NCBI GenBank assembly: GCA_022843405.1
Contig: JALHNQ010000005.1
Coordinates: 1 to 64,000, forward strand
Reading direction: 5' to 3'
Length of the DNA stretch: 64,000 bases
Source of the DNA: Methylocystis sp.
Lineage (GTDB): Bacteria > Pseudomonadota > Alphaproteobacteria > Rhizobiales > Beijerinckiaceae
Shown here: positions 32,705 to 41,339 of the stretch, one piece after another
How the letters are laid out: each line of letters starts with the position of its first letter
How positions within the stretch are numbered: the first letter of the stretch is position 1
Translations under genes and position numbers: made by a program
Notes under the pieces: generated by a model
The model's database searches: none
Told to the model about the DNA's origin: nothing
The model's input: only the letters and a program-made list of their open reading frames with translations

Positions 32705-34237
32705 CTACTCCGCCGCCTGAACGGCTTCCTGCGCGGACGGTTGTTGGGCGGCTTCCACGCCCACCGCTTCGAGACTGAGGCCGGCCGTCTCAATGCGAAA
32801 CAGCCAGGTGACGAGGGCGCCGAGGAGCGACGTCCCGACCAGCATGTAAAGAAGCCTCGACGTGCCGAGATCGGCGAGCAGGATGGGGAACAGGAACGCT
32901 GTCAAACAGGCGCCGATCTTCGCGAAAGACGCGGCGAAGCCCGCGCCCTTGCCGCGAATGGCGGTCGGAAACACCTCGCCGGCAATCAGGTAGGTCTGCG
33001 CGTTGGGACCCAGATTGGTCATGAAATTGAACAGCATGAAGCCGGCGAAGATGAGCGTCATCCGCGCGCCGCCGTCAAAACCGACCGATTGGGCCGCAAT
33101 GAACAGGCCGATCGCGCAGCCAATGAAGCCCGTGATCTGCAGCGGAATGCGGCCAAGACGATCGGCCAGCAGCACGGCCGCCAGGATGCCGACTAGCAGC
33201 AGGATGTCGATGAACGCCGCGCCTTTTGCAGCGATCAGATCGTTGGAAACGAGATCAGCCACGCTTTGCGCATGCTCGCGCTGGTGTCCAACGGCGGCGG
33301 TGAGAATGGTCGGCGTGAAAATGCCGATGCCGTAGGTTCCAAGGTCCTGCAAGAACCAGGGAACGGATGCGAGCACGGTCGCGCGCAGATTTTTGGCGTG
33401 GAAGAGAGCGGCGTAGCCTCTCGAATGTCTGGTCTCGTTTCTGTCGGCGGCAGCGGAGAGCCGGACGTTGTTCGGATAGCGAGGCTGGCGCTGTAACAGC
33501 CGGCTGAGCGCTGTTTCGGCTTCGCGTTTGCGTCCGCGAACGGCGAGCCAGTGCGGGCTTTCGGTGATGAACAATCGTCCGACGATGACCAGCGCCGCCG
33601 GGATGATGGCGGTGGCGTACATCCAACGCCAGGATTCCAGATCAGGATAATTGGACAGGATGAGATAGCCAACGGCGGTGCCGATCAGCGCGCCCGCCGC
33701 CTGGAATCCGAACGCCGCAAGCACCAGGGCGCCGCGGCTGTGCGTCGGCGTGCTTTCGGAGATAACGAGGTGTGCGGTCGGATAGTCGCATCCGAGCGCG
33801 AGCCCCATACCGAACAAGCAAACGACCAGCCAGGGGAAGTTTGGCGTGAAGACGATCGACACTAGAAAAAAGGCGAACAATATCATTTCGAAGATGAAGA
33901 GCGGTTTGCGGCCGAAATGATCGGATAGTCCCCCCAATGCGCTTGCGCCGATCAGAATGCCGAACAATGTCGCCGCGCCAACCGCGCCGTGCTCGGCGGC
34001 GCTGAGGTCGAATTCCTTGACGATCAAAGGCAAGGCGACGCCGGTCATGAACACGACCAGCCCCTCGAAAAACTTGCCGGCGACCGACAGCGCCCAGATG
34101 CGCCACTGCATCTCCGTCAGCCGTGAAGGGGGAGCGACGGTCCCGTCGGCCCTTAGCGGTCGTTCGTCGATATAACCCTGGACTGTCGTTTCACGCGCTA
34201 TTCTTACAGCGCCCGAGTTCGAGACGCTCTGTTCCAT
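32705..34237 (-). CDS. MFS transporter, sugar/organic-acid porter type
   Basis: The 510-residue protein has twelve predicted membrane segments and MFS signatures: GGLSDHFGRKPLFIFEMILF between helices 2 and 3, GMGLALGCDYPTAHLVISE in helix 4-5, ESPHWLAVRGR after helix 6 and ADRLGRIPLQITGF in the second half, then AGEVFPTAIRGKGAGFA. These suggest the sugar-porter/metabolite-proton-symporter clade. The substrate cannot be assigned. It stands alone and is convergent to the DUF1810 gene with a 21-nt gap. Confidence 0.88.
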   Translation of the reverse strand: MEQSVSNSGAVRIARETTVQGYIDERPLRADGTVAPPSRLTEMQWRIWALSVAGKFFEGLVVFMTGVALPLIVKEFDLSAAEHGAVGAATLFGILIGASALGGLSDHFGRKPLFIFEMILFAFFLVSIVFTPNFPWLVVCLFGMGLALGCDYPTAHLVISESTPTHSRGALVLAAFGFQAAGALIGTAVGYLILSNYPDLESWRWMYATAIIPAALVIVGRLFITESPHWLAVRGRKREAETALSRLLQRQPRYPNNVRLSAAADRNETRHSRGYAALFHAKNLRATVLASVPWFLQDLGTYGIGIFTPTILTAAVGHQREHAQSVADLVSNDLIAAKGAAFIDILLLVGILAAVLLADRLGRIPLQITGFIGCAIGLFIAAQSVGFDGGARMTLIFAGFMLFNFMTNLGPNAQTYLIAGEVFPTAIRGKGAGFAASFAKIGACLTAFLFPILLADLGTSRLLYMLVGTSLLGALVTWLFRIETAGLSLEAVGVEAAQQPSAQEAVQAAE

Positions 34238-34466
34238 CTGCGTCGCTCCTCACGGTTCGTCGGCACTATGGACGTGAGGCCATATCGCTATTGTGACTGC
34301 GCTGAGCGTTCGCCCGATGATGAGCGGGCCCCCGTCTATGCGCTAGCGCGCGGAGCGTAATTTCCGGCTGCAAAAGGTTTCGTGTAGACATATTTCCCGC
34401 ATCAAAATATCTCGCTAACAATATGGGCGTCTCATTCGGGAAATACGCCCGCCGCCTCACCCTTCG

Positions 34467-34488
34467 CTCTCCCCGCAAGCGGGGAGAG
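34467..34488 (+). repeat. Perfect 10-bp hairpin in the cstA leader
   Basis: CTCTCCCCGC-AA-GCGGGGAGAG lies 25 nt before the cstA start. Such GGGGAGAG palindromes recur in Rhizobiales intergenic DNA. Its place between promoter and start could affect translation of cstA. Confidence 0.55.
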
Positions 34489-34513
34489 GCAGACAGCCAA
34501 AGATCGCGCAATC

Positions 34514-36607
34514 GTGTCGACCATTCTCGCTCGCACTCCTCGCAACGTCATGGCGCCTATTGCCTGGGCGCTCGTCTTCGCCCTCGTGCTGTTTTCGCTC
34601 TATACGCTCGCGCGCTCGCGCGGCGAGCCGGTCAACGCCATGTGGATGGTGACGGCGGCGATCGGCGTCTACGCCATCGGCTATCGCTTCTATTCGCGCT
34701 TCATCGCCGAGCGGGTGCTGGGTCTCGACGCGCGCCGCCGCACGCCCGCGCTCCGCCGCAACGACGGACTCGATTATGTGCCGACCGACAAATGGGTGCT
34801 GTTTGGCCATCATTTCGCGGCCATCGCCGGCGCCGGTCCGCTCGTCGGGCCCGTGCTCGCGGCGCAGATGGGCTATCTGCCCGGAACATTGTGGCTGTTG
34901 ACCGGCGTCATCTTCGCCGGCGCCGTGCAGGATTTTCTCGTCCTGTTCATTTCGACGCGGCGCGACGGGCGCTCGCTCGGCGATCTGATCAAGACCGAGA
35001 TGGGGCGCGTGCCCGGCGTCATCGCGATGGTCGGCATTCTCACCATCATGATCATTCTTCTCGCGGTGCTGGCGCTCGTCGTCGTCAAGGCGCTCGCCGA
35101 CAGTCCCTGGGGCGCGTTCACCGTTTTCGCAACGCTGCCGATCGCCGTCTTCATGGGCGTCTACGGCCGCTATCTGCGGCCGGGACGCATCGCCGAAATG
35201 TCGGCGATCGGCTTCGTTCTGCTGCTCGCAAGCATCGCCTTCGGCCGCAATGTGTCGGAAAGCGCAGTTCTCGCGCCGCTCTTCTCCTTCAAGGGCGAGA
35301 CGCTCGCCTTCATGCTGATCGGCTACGGCTTCGTGGCTTCGGTCTTGCCGGTGTGGCTGTTGCTGGCGCCGCGCGACTATCTCTCGACCTTCTTGAAGAT
35401 CGGCACGATACTGTCGCTCGCGATCGGCATTTTCATCGTCTGGCCCGATCTCCAGATGCCGGCGATCAGCCGATTCATCGACGGCACGGGGCCGGTCTTC
35501 GCCGGCAGCGTCTTTCCGTTTCTGTTCATCACCATCGCCTGCGGCGCGGTGTCGGGCTTTCATGCGCTCGTGTCGTCGGGCACGACGCCGAAGATGATCG
35601 CCGACGAGACGCAGACTCGCTTCATCGGCTATGGCGCGATGCTGATGGAATCCTTTGTCGCGGTGATGGCGCTGATCGCCGCGAGCGTCTTGGAGCCCGG
35701 CGTCTATTTCGCCATGAACAGCGCGCCAGCGCTGATCGGCGCGACGCCCGATTCCGCCGCGGCGGCGATCTCCTCTTGGGGCTTCGCGGTGACGCCGGAG
35801 ACGCTTTCGGGCGTCGCCGCCGAGGTCGGCGAGAAGACGATATTGTCGCGCACCGGCGGCGCGCCGACGCTCGCCGTCGGCATGGCGCATATTCTCTCCT
35901 CCGCCATCGGCGGAACGGCGGCGAAGTCCTTCTGGTATCATTTCGCGATTCTTTTCGAAGCGCTCTTCATCCTCACCACGATCGACGCCGGCACGCGCGT
36001 CGCGCGCTTCATGATCCAGGACCTCTTCGGCGCTTTCTTCCCCGCCTTCGGCAACACAAGGGCCTGGGCGCCGAACCTCGCCGCCACCGCGATCGCCGTG
36101 ACCGGCTGGGGCTATTTCCTCTACCAGGGGGTGATCGATCCGCTCGGCGGCATCAACACTTTGTGGCCGCTGTTCGGCATCGCCAATCAGATGCTCGCGG
36201 CGATCGCGCTGACGCTGTGCGTCGTCGTTCTCTATCGGATGAAGCGCGAGCGTTACGCCTTTGTCGCCATCGCGCCGACGACGTGGCTCTATATCTGCAC
36301 GCTGACGGCCGCCTTCGAGAAAATCTTTCACGATGATCCGCGCATCGGCTTTCTGGCGCATGCCAGAAAATTCGCGGCCGCCGCCGAGAAGGATCAATTG
36401 CTGGCGCCGGCGAAGACGCTCGCCGAAATGCAGCGCGTCATCTTCAACGACTATGTCGACGCGACGCTTTGCGCGATCTATGTCACGCTGGTTCTGGCGA
36501 TGCTCGGCTTCGCCGTCAGAGCGATACGCGCCGCGCGGGCTGCGCAACATGTCACCACGCGGGAGACCGAAGATGAATTGCACGATCTGCAGCCTGCCCG
36601 GGCTTGA
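34514..36607 (+). CDS. cstA: Carbon starvation protein CstA (pyruvate/peptide transporter family)
   Basis: The 697-residue polytopic protein matches CstA: AMWMVTAAIGVYAIGYRFYSRF, RRNDGLDYVPTDKWVLFGHHFAAIAGAGPLVGPVLAAQMGYLPGTLWLL, GGTAAKSFWYHFAILFEALFILTTIDAGTRVARFM and LWPLFGIANQMLAAIAL. CstA-type carriers take up pyruvate or small peptides. The start is a GTG at 34514, or possibly a later ATG at 34550. A small ybdD gene overlaps its 3' end by 35 nt, the conserved CstA/BtsT partner arrangement. Confidence 0.94.
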   Translation: MSTILARTPRNVMAPIAWALVFALVLFSLYTLARSRGEPVNAMWMVTAAIGVYAIGYRFYSRFIAERVLGLDARRRTPALRRNDGLDYVPTDKWVLFGHHFAAIAGAGPLVGPVLAAQMGYLPGTLWLLTGVIFAGAVQDFLVLFISTRRDGRSLGDLIKTEMGRVPGVIAMVGILTIMIILLAVLALVVVKALADSPWGAFTVFATLPIAVFMGVYGRYLRPGRIAEMSAIGFVLLLASIAFGRNVSESAVLAPLFSFKGETLAFMLIGYGFVASVLPVWLLLAPRDYLSTFLKIGTILSLAIGIFIVWPDLQMPAISRFIDGTGPVFAGSVFPFLFITIACGAVSGFHALVSSGTTPKMIADETQTRFIGYGAMLMESFVAVMALIAASVLEPGVYFAMNSAPALIGATPDSAAAAISSWGFAVTPETLSGVAAEVGEKTILSRTGGAPTLAVGMAHILSSAIGGTAAKSFWYHFAILFEALFILTTIDAGTRVARFMIQDLFGAFFPAFGNTRAWAPNLAATAIAVTGWGYFLYQGVIDPLGGINTLWPLFGIANQMLAAIALTLCVVVLYRMKRERYAFVAIAPTTWLYICTLTAAFEKIFHDDPRIGFLAHARKFAAAAEKDQLLAPAKTLAEMQRVIFNDYVDATLCAIYVTLVLAMLGFAVRAIRAARAAQHVTTRETEDELHDLQPARA

Positions 36608-36800
36608 TCTCAATCGTCTCGCGCGGAAGCTCCGCGACGGCGCGAAGCTCATGGTCGGGCAAGGCGATTACGACGCCTATGTCGCGCATGTCCGCGCCCG
36701 TCACGACGGCGCGCCGATCATGACGCGCGACGAATTTTTCCGCGCCCGCGAGAATGCGCGCTTCGGCGCCGGCGGCGAACGCGCGTTTCGGTGCTGTTGA
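36573..36800 (+). CDS. ybdD: YbdD/YjiX family small protein, CstA partner
   Basis: The 75-residue protein MNCTICSLPGLDLNRLARKLRDGAKLMVGQGDYDAYVAHVRARHDGAPIMTRDEFFRARENARFG has the YbdD motifs (GLDLNRLARKLRDGAKLMVG, GDYDAYVAHVRARHDGAP, MTRDEFFRAR). It lies within and after the end of cstA (35-nt overlap). Homologues are linked to CstA/BtsT transporters. The CxxC at the start and the FRCC end may bind a metal. Confidence 0.9.
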   Translation: MNCTICSLPGLDLNRLARKLRDGAKLMVGQGDYDAYVAHVRARHDGAPIMTRDEFFRARENARFGAGGERAFRCC

Positions 36801-36828
36801 CCCTGTCGTAGTAGCGCGCACTCACGTC

Positions 36829-36953
36829 CCCCTTGAGGGGGGAGGTCGGCCGCTGAAAAGCGGCCGGGTGGGGGTGACAGCAAATCGCTTGAACTTGTCA
36901 CCCCACCCCGGACCGCTTTGCAGTTCGACCCTCCCCCTCAATGGGAGGGTGAG
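36829..36953. repeat. Large imperfect inverted repeat
   Basis: The left half (CCCCCTTGAGGGGGGAGG, then GGCCGCTGAAAAGCGGCC, then GGGTGGGGGTGACA) mirrors the right half (TGTCACCCCACCC, then GGACCGCTTTGCAG, then CCTCCCCCTCAATGGGAGGG). The GTGGGGGTGACA and TGTCACCCCAC arms sit about 16 nt apart in the centre. This looks like a non-coding miniature element typical of Rhizobiales intergenic DNA. Confidence 0.7.
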
Positions 36954-36965
36954 GTAAGTTGCCTC

Positions 36966-37772
36966 ATGTCTTCCCCGCTAGAAACGCGCGCCGCGCTCCT
37001 TGCGCTTCTCGACTGGTATGTCGAAAGCGGCGTCGATCTCGCGCTCGACGAGGCGCCGCATGACCGCTACGCGGACAGCGCGCGGGCGAACGTTGCGCCG
37101 CCTGCGGCGATGGAGCGCCCCCGCCCCGCGGCAGCCCCGATGGTTGCGCCCGACGAAGCCATTCGCGCCGCAGAACAGGAAGCGGCGGATGCGCGCGATC
37201 TCGACGACCTCGCCGCGCGTCTCGCCGATTTTCCACACGCGCCTTTCCGCGACATGGCCCAGCATTTTCTGTTCGGCGCCGGCGCGCCGAGCGCCCGGCT
37301 CATCGCCTTCGACGCCGCGCCGGGCGCGACCGAAGAAGCAAGCGGCGAAGCCTTCAGCGGTCTTTCGGCGAAGCTCCTCGACAATATGCTGACGGCGATC
37401 GGCTTCGATCGCTCTAGCGCTTCGCTCGCCTATGTCTCGCCCTGGCGACCGCCCGGCGACAAAGCGCTGACGCCACATGAAGCGGCGATTTTCGCGCCCT
37501 TCGCGCGCCGCAGAGTCGAACTGGCGCGGCCCGAAGTTCTCTTGCTTTTCGGAGAAACTCCAGCGCGGGTCATGCTCGCGACGAAGGAGCCGGCCGGCAA
37601 GCTGCGCGGCAAGATTCATGACGCGCGCTGCGGCGCGCATGTCGCGCGCGCCTTGGTATTTTCCAGTCTTGAGGCGATGCTGAACGGAGCGGCCTTAAAG
37701 CCCGCCGCCTGGCGCGATCTGCGAAGGGTCGCGGAGACGTTGGAACGGGCGGCAACAGGCGCGCAGCCTTGA
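36966..37772 (+). CDS. Divergent uracil-DNA-glycosylase-superfamily protein
   Basis: The 268-residue protein resembles the C-terminal half of family 4/5 uracil-DNA glycosylases: LSAKLLDNMLTAIGFDRSSASLAYVSPWRPPGDKALTPHE and RPEVLLLFGETPARVML. The usual GEAPG active-site motif is replaced by FDAAPGATEEASG. The cysteines that bind the iron-sulfur cluster in family 4 enzymes are missing; the sole clear cysteine is in DARCGAHV. It may be a DNA-binding or non-catalytic relative. I start it at ATG 36966; the frame continues upstream into the repeat. Its activity is uncertain. Confidence 0.72.
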   Translation: MSSPLETRAALLALLDWYVESGVDLALDEAPHDRYADSARANVAPPAAMERPRPAAAPMVAPDEAIRAAEQEAADARDLDDLAARLADFPHAPFRDMAQHFLFGAGAPSARLIAFDAAPGATEEASGEAFSGLSAKLLDNMLTAIGFDRSSASLAYVSPWRPPGDKALTPHEAAIFAPFARRRVELARPEVLLLFGETPARVMLATKEPAGKLRGKIHDARCGAHVARALVFSSLEAMLNGAALKPAAWRDLRRVAETLERAATGAQP

Positions 37773-37782
37773 CGTTTCGGGC

Positions 37783-37865
37783 GTCATGCCCGCGCTTGTC
37801 GCGGGCATCCGCGTCGCGATCGCGCTTCTTTGCGTGGATGGCCGGGACACGCCCGGCCATGACGC
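37783..37865. repeat. Double palindrome between convergent genes
   Basis: One hairpin is ATGCCCGCG-CTTGT-CGCGGGCAT (about 37786-37809), the other ATGGCCGGG-ACACG-CCCGGCCAT (about 37839-37861), and the outer ends (CGTCATG, CATGACG) are complementary. Placed between the glycosylase-like gene and convergent ispG, it probably terminates transcription from both sides. Confidence 0.6.
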
Positions 37866-37889
37866 GCGCGAGAAACGACGGGCGTGCGC

Positions 37890-39200
37890 CTACTCCGCCG
37901 CTTCGCCCTTCTCGCCGCCGCCAAAGCGGCGGGTGACGTAATCGTCGACGATGCGGGTGAAGTCCTCGGCGATGCCCTCGCCGCGCAGCGTCATCGCCTT
38001 CTTGCCGTCGATAAAAACGGGGGCCGAGGGCGTTTCGCCCGTGCCGGGCAGCGAAATGCCGATGTCGGCATGTTTCGACTCGCCGGGTCCGTTCACGATG
38101 CAGCCCATCACCGCGACATTGAGCGTCTCGACGCCGGGATATTGTGCGCGCCAGACGGCCATACGTTCGCGGATATGAGACTGGATGTCGCGCGCCAGCT
38201 CCTGGAACACTGTCGAGGTGGTGCGCCCGCACCCTGGGCAGGCCGCGACCAGCGGCACGAAGGTGCGAAAGCCCATGGTCTGCAGAATTTCTTGGGCGAC
38301 GCGCACTTCAAGCGAACGGTCGCCGCCGGGCTCCGGCGTCAGCGACACGCGGATCGTGTCTCCGATGCCGTCCTGCAGCAGCACGCCGAGCGCGGCGGAG
38401 GAGGCGACCACGCCCTTCGAGCCCATGCCGGCCTCGGTGAGGCCGAGATGCAGCGCATAGTCGCTGCGCTCGGCCAGCATGCGATAGACCGCGATGAGGT
38501 CCTGCACCGCCGAGACCTTCGCCGAAATGACGATGCGGTCCCTGGAAAGGCCGATCTCCTCGGCGCGGCGCGCCGACATCAGCGCCGAGCGGACCAGCGC
38601 CTCGCGGGTCACGGCGCGGGCGTCGAGCGGCCGGTCCGAAGCGTGGTTCAGGTCCATCAGATAGGTCAGCAGCTCCTGGTCGAGCGAGCCCCAGTTCGCG
38701 CCGATGCGCACCGCCTTGCCGTGCCTGGCGGCAAGTTCGACGATCGAGGCGAATTGCCTGTCCTTCTTTTCCTTGAAGCCGACATTGCCCGGATTGATCC
38801 GGTATTTGGCGAGCGCTTCGCCGCAGGCCGGATGATCGGCGAGAAGCTTGTGGCCGATGTAGTGGAAATCGCCGACGAGCGGGACGCTTACGCCTTTTTG
38901 ATCCAGCCTGTCGCGGATATGCGGCACGGCGGCCGCCGCCTCGTCGCGATCGACGGTGATGCGCACGAGTTCCGAGCCGGCCTGCGCCAGCGCCGTCACC
39001 TGGGCGACGGTCTGGTCAATATCCGCCGTATCGGTGTTGGTCATCGACTGGACGACGACCGGCGCGCCGCCGCCGACGATCACGGCACCGGGTCCGGTCC
39101 CGATCGCCACCGCGCAGGTGCGCCGGCGAGGCGCCGGCTCGGCGGCGACCGGATCAGGCAGTCGGGTCTCGGGAGCGATTTCGTTCATCGGGAGATCCAC
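37890..39200 (-). CDS. ispG: 4-hydroxy-3-methylbut-2-en-1-yl diphosphate synthase
   Basis: The 436-residue enzyme of the non-mevalonate isoprenoid pathway shows [56 protein letters not shown] and, near the C-terminus, CPGCGRT and [26 protein letters not shown]. The cysteines in the last two motifs bind the 4Fe-4S cluster. It reduces methylerythritol cyclodiphosphate to HMBPP. The length (alphaproteobacterial IspG is longer than that of E. coli) is normal. The start is GTG 39200 or ATG 39188. Confidence 0.94.
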   Translation of the reverse strand: MDLPMNEIAPETRLPDPVAAEPAPRRRTCAVAIGTGPGAVIVGGGAPVVVQSMTNTDTADIDQTVAQVTALAQAGSELVRITVDRDEAAAAVPHIRDRLDQKGVSVPLVGDFHYIGHKLLADHPACGEALAKYRINPGNVGFKEKKDRQFASIVELAARHGKAVRIGANWGSLDQELLTYLMDLNHASDRPLDARAVTREALVRSALMSARRAEEIGLSRDRIVISAKVSAVQDLIAVYRMLAERSDYALHLGLTEAGMGSKGVVASSAALGVLLQDGIGDTIRVSLTPEPGGDRSLEVRVAQEILQTMGFRTFVPLVAACPGCGRTTSTVFQELARDIQSHIRERMAVWRAQYPGVETLNVAVMGCIVNGPGESKHADIGISLPGTGETPSAPVFIDGKKAMTLRGEGIAEDFTRIVDDYVTRRFGGGEKGEAAE

Positions 39201-39243
39201 GGCTGTTTCGGACGCTCCTGAGTCGCCCGGAACAGCCGCGAGG

Positions 39244-39654
39244 TCAAGCAGCGATTGGCTTCGGAGTCATCCACGCGACAACTGCGCCGCCCGGTTGCTG
39301 CAGCACAGCCATACGGCCGACTCCGGGAATATCCCAAGCATCCTTGCAGATGGTCGCGCCGGCGGCTTTGGCCTTCGCAAGGCGCGCGTCGACGTCGTCG
39401 ACGGCGATATAGGTCAGCCAGTATTCGGGCACATTCTCAAATTCCGGGCCGTTCATTTCGAACATGCCGACGCGCGCGCCTTCGGTCTGGCATACCCAAT
39501 AGGTGAAGCCCTCCATCGGCATCCCCTGGAACGACCAGCCGAGCGTGTCGGCGTAGAATTTCTTCGCGCGCTCCGCGTCGCGCGCATTGAGTTCGCTCCA
39601 GCAGATCGTGCCGTGCGTCGCCGCCTTGTCTTCGCAGTTTTTCTGGTCTGTCAT
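39244..39654 (-). CDS. VOC-family (glyoxalase-like) protein
   Basis: The 136-residue protein contains two beta-alpha-beta-beta-beta units ([31 protein letters not shown], then [45 protein letters not shown]), the VOC fold. Such proteins bind metals and small ligands or confer resistance; the substrate is not known. It starts at 39654 behind AAGGAGGATG, is the last of three genes (ArsR, AHSA1, VOC) and follows the AHSA1 gene by 10 nt. Confidence 0.87.
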   Translation of the reverse strand: MTDQKNCEDKAATHGTICWSELNARDAERAKKFYADTLGWSFQGMPMEGFTYWVCQTEGARVGMFEMNGPEFENVPEYWLTYIAVDDVDARLAKAKAAGATICKDAWDIPGVGRMAVLQQPGGAVVAWMTPKPIAA

Positions 39655-39664
39655 CGCATCCTCC

Positions 39665-40093
39665 TTAGGGAAAAAGCATTTCGAGTTTGTCGAGTGATCC
39701 GCTCCATCCTTGCGAATGGCGATCGCGCGCGTCTTCATCGGCGAACCGCTCGTGAATGAGGGTCAGCAGCGCGCCGTCGCCGTCACCCTTGATCAACACG
39801 GTTACAAGCGACTGGCGCTCCGGCGTCGACCGCCAAGCCCAGCTGAAAACGAGCTTTTCGGGTGGCGCCACCTCCTGGTAAACGCCGCTGACTTCGTGCG
39901 TTTCGCCATCCGCCGCGCGCATGGCGATACGGAAGGCGCCCCCGACCCGGGCGTCGCAATCCGCGCTGACATTCTCGATTCCATCTGGCCCGAACCAGCG
40001 CATGAGCAAGTCCGGGCTTGTCCAGGCGGCGAACACCCTTGCGGGAGGCGCCTTTAGTCGCCGCTTGATCGTGAGGCTCGGGCGCGCATTCAC
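39665..40093 (-). CDS. AHSA1/SRPBCC-domain protein
   Basis: The 142-residue single-domain protein reads SLTIKRRLKAPPARVFAAWTSPDLLMRWFGPDG, HEVSGVYQEVAPPEKLVFSWAW and SQGWSGSLDKLEMLF, the pattern of AHSA1-like START-fold proteins. These bind hydrophobic ligands; they are often encoded beside an ArsR regulator, as here. It overlaps the ArsR gene by 4 nt. The ligand is unknown. Confidence 0.88.
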   Translation of the reverse strand: MNARPSLTIKRRLKAPPARVFAAWTSPDLLMRWFGPDGIENVSADCDARVGGAFRIAMRAADGETHEVSGVYQEVAPPEKLVFSWAWRSTPERQSLVTVLIKGDGDGALLTLIHERFADEDARDRHSQGWSGSLDKLEMLFP

Positions 40094-40422
40094 CGGTCTT
40101 CCTCCATGAGTTGTGCGAGCCGATCGAGACTGCGCGTCCAGAAGCGCTGATACTGGTCGAGCCAGCGCCGCGCTTCTTCCATCGGCTCGGGATTGGGCCG
40201 GCAGGTGACAGTTCGGCCGGTCTTTGCGCGCAAAATGAGCCCCGCGCCAGCGAGCACGTCGAGATGTTTCATGACGGCCGGAAGGGAGATCGGATGGCGT
40301 TTCGCGATTTCGCTGACGGAGGCGCTTTCGTTCTCGTAGAGCTGCGCAAGCATGGCGCGCCGTGTCGAGTCGGCTAGCGCGGCGAAGGCGCGACCAAGCG
40401 GATCGGGTTCATACTTAACCAT
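40090..40422 (-). CDS. ArsR-family transcriptional regulator of the AHSA1/VOC operon
   Basis: The 110-residue winged-helix protein MVKYEPDPLGRAFAALADSTRRAMLAQLYENESASVSEIAKRHPISLPAVMKHLDVLAGAGLI belongs to the ArsR clade paired with AHSA1 proteins. I chose the ATG at 40422 because homologues start there; an in-frame TTG at 40458 is less likely. No ribosome site precedes 40422, and a perfect operator-like palindrome spans the start codon, so the message may be leaderless. No metal-site cysteines are present. Confidence 0.87.
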   Translation of the reverse strand: MVKYEPDPLGRAFAALADSTRRAMLAQLYENESASVSEIAKRHPISLPAVMKHLDVLAGAGLILRAKTGRTVTCRPNPEPMEEARRWLDQYQRFWTRSLDRLAQLMEEDR

Positions 40423-40434
40423 ATAGTTAAGTAT
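40411..40434. promoter_or_regulatory. Operator-like palindrome spanning the ArsR start codon
   Basis: ATACTTAAC-CATATA-GTTAAGTAT is a perfect nine-base inverted repeat with a six-base centre that contains the start codon. It is the obvious binding site for the encoded repressor. Confidence 0.72.
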
Positions 40435-40454
40435 TAATGGTCCCCGTCGCCCCG

Positions 40455-41339
40455 TCAACCCTTTTTCTTGTTCTTGCGGAAAAGTCCAAGCCGCCGCGCG
40501 ACAAGCCAGTCGACCAACCGCGCCGGCAACAGGCTACGCAGCGTGTAGTCGGTAAAATGATTGCCTACGACCGGGATGCGGACCGGCGGGCGCGGCGCCG
40601 TCAGCGCCCGCAAAACGGCTTCGGCCACGACCTCCGGCCCGGGGGCGCGGCGACCCGCCTCGACAAGCCATTTCACCATTCTTCGCCCTGGCTCGGCGTA
40701 GGCCGTGCCCGCGAACATGGCGAGATCAGTCTGCTCCGCCTTGTCCCAGATCGGCGTCGCGATCATCCCCGGTTCGATCAGGATCAATTCGACGCCATAG
40801 ACCATCAGCTCTCGGCGCAGCGCGTCCGACATGCCCTCAAGCCCGAATTTCGAGGCGTTGTAAGCCCCCAGAAACGGCGCGGCGAAGCGTCCCGCGACCG
40901 AACTCATATTGACGATGCGCCCCGGCTTGACGATGCGCCCCGGCGGCCCCATTCGCGCGGCGCCCGCGCCAAGCAGCGGCGCGAAGGCCTGAATGACTTG
41001 CAGCTGGCCGATGAGATTGACCTCGATCTGGCGCCGGAAATCCTCGATCGGCAGATGCAGCAGCGGACCGGGAACGGCGATCCCGGCATTGTTGACGAGG
41101 CCGGCAAGCGCGCTGCTCCCCAACCGGGCCTCGACGGTTTTTGCGGCCGCCGCAATGGCGCCGGGGTCGGTCACGTCGAAGATCAGCGGGACGATTGCTG
41201 CGCCATGCTGCGCAGCAATTGTTGCTGCATCGGATTCTTTTCGCACTGCAGCAAAAACTAGATAGTCATTTTGCGCCAATAGTTTGACGCAGGCTGCGCC
41301 GATCCCCGTCGCCGCGCCGGTCACGACCACGGCCTTCAA
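40455..41339 (-). CDS. SDR-family oxidoreductase
   Basis: The 294-residue protein is a classical short-chain dehydrogenase: nucleotide-binding motif VVVTGAATGIGAACVKLL, NNAG at the loop after strand 4, IVNMSSVAGRFAAPFLGAYNASKFGLEG with the catalytic Ser, Tyr and Lys, and ELILIEPGMIATPIW. The C-terminal part extends into a basic, possibly membrane-associated tail. The start is a TTG at 41339 that overlaps the stop of the ThiE-amidase gene (TTGA), so it may be the last gene of the thiamine transcript. The substrate is unknown. Confidence 0.87.
   Translation of the reverse strand: MKAVVVTGAATGIGAACVKLLAQNDYLVFAAVRKESDAATIAAQHGAAIVPLIFDVTDPGAIAAAAKTVEARLGSSALAGLVNNAGIAVPGPLLHLPIEDFRRQIEVNLIGQLQVIQAFAPLLGAGAARMGPPGRIVKPGRIVNMSSVAGRFAAPFLGAYNASKFGLEGMSDALRRELMVYGVELILIEPGMIATPIWDKAEQTDLAMFAGTAYAEPGRRMVKWLVEAGRRAPGPEVVAEAVLRALTAPRPPVRIPVVGNHFTDYTLRSLLPARLVDWLVARRLGLFRKNKKKG

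Noticed and set aside
34457-36652. 731-codon open frame antisense to cstA
   Set aside because: The translation is a low-complexity Arg/Asp/Glu/His-rich string with no domain, while the sense strand encodes a clear CstA.
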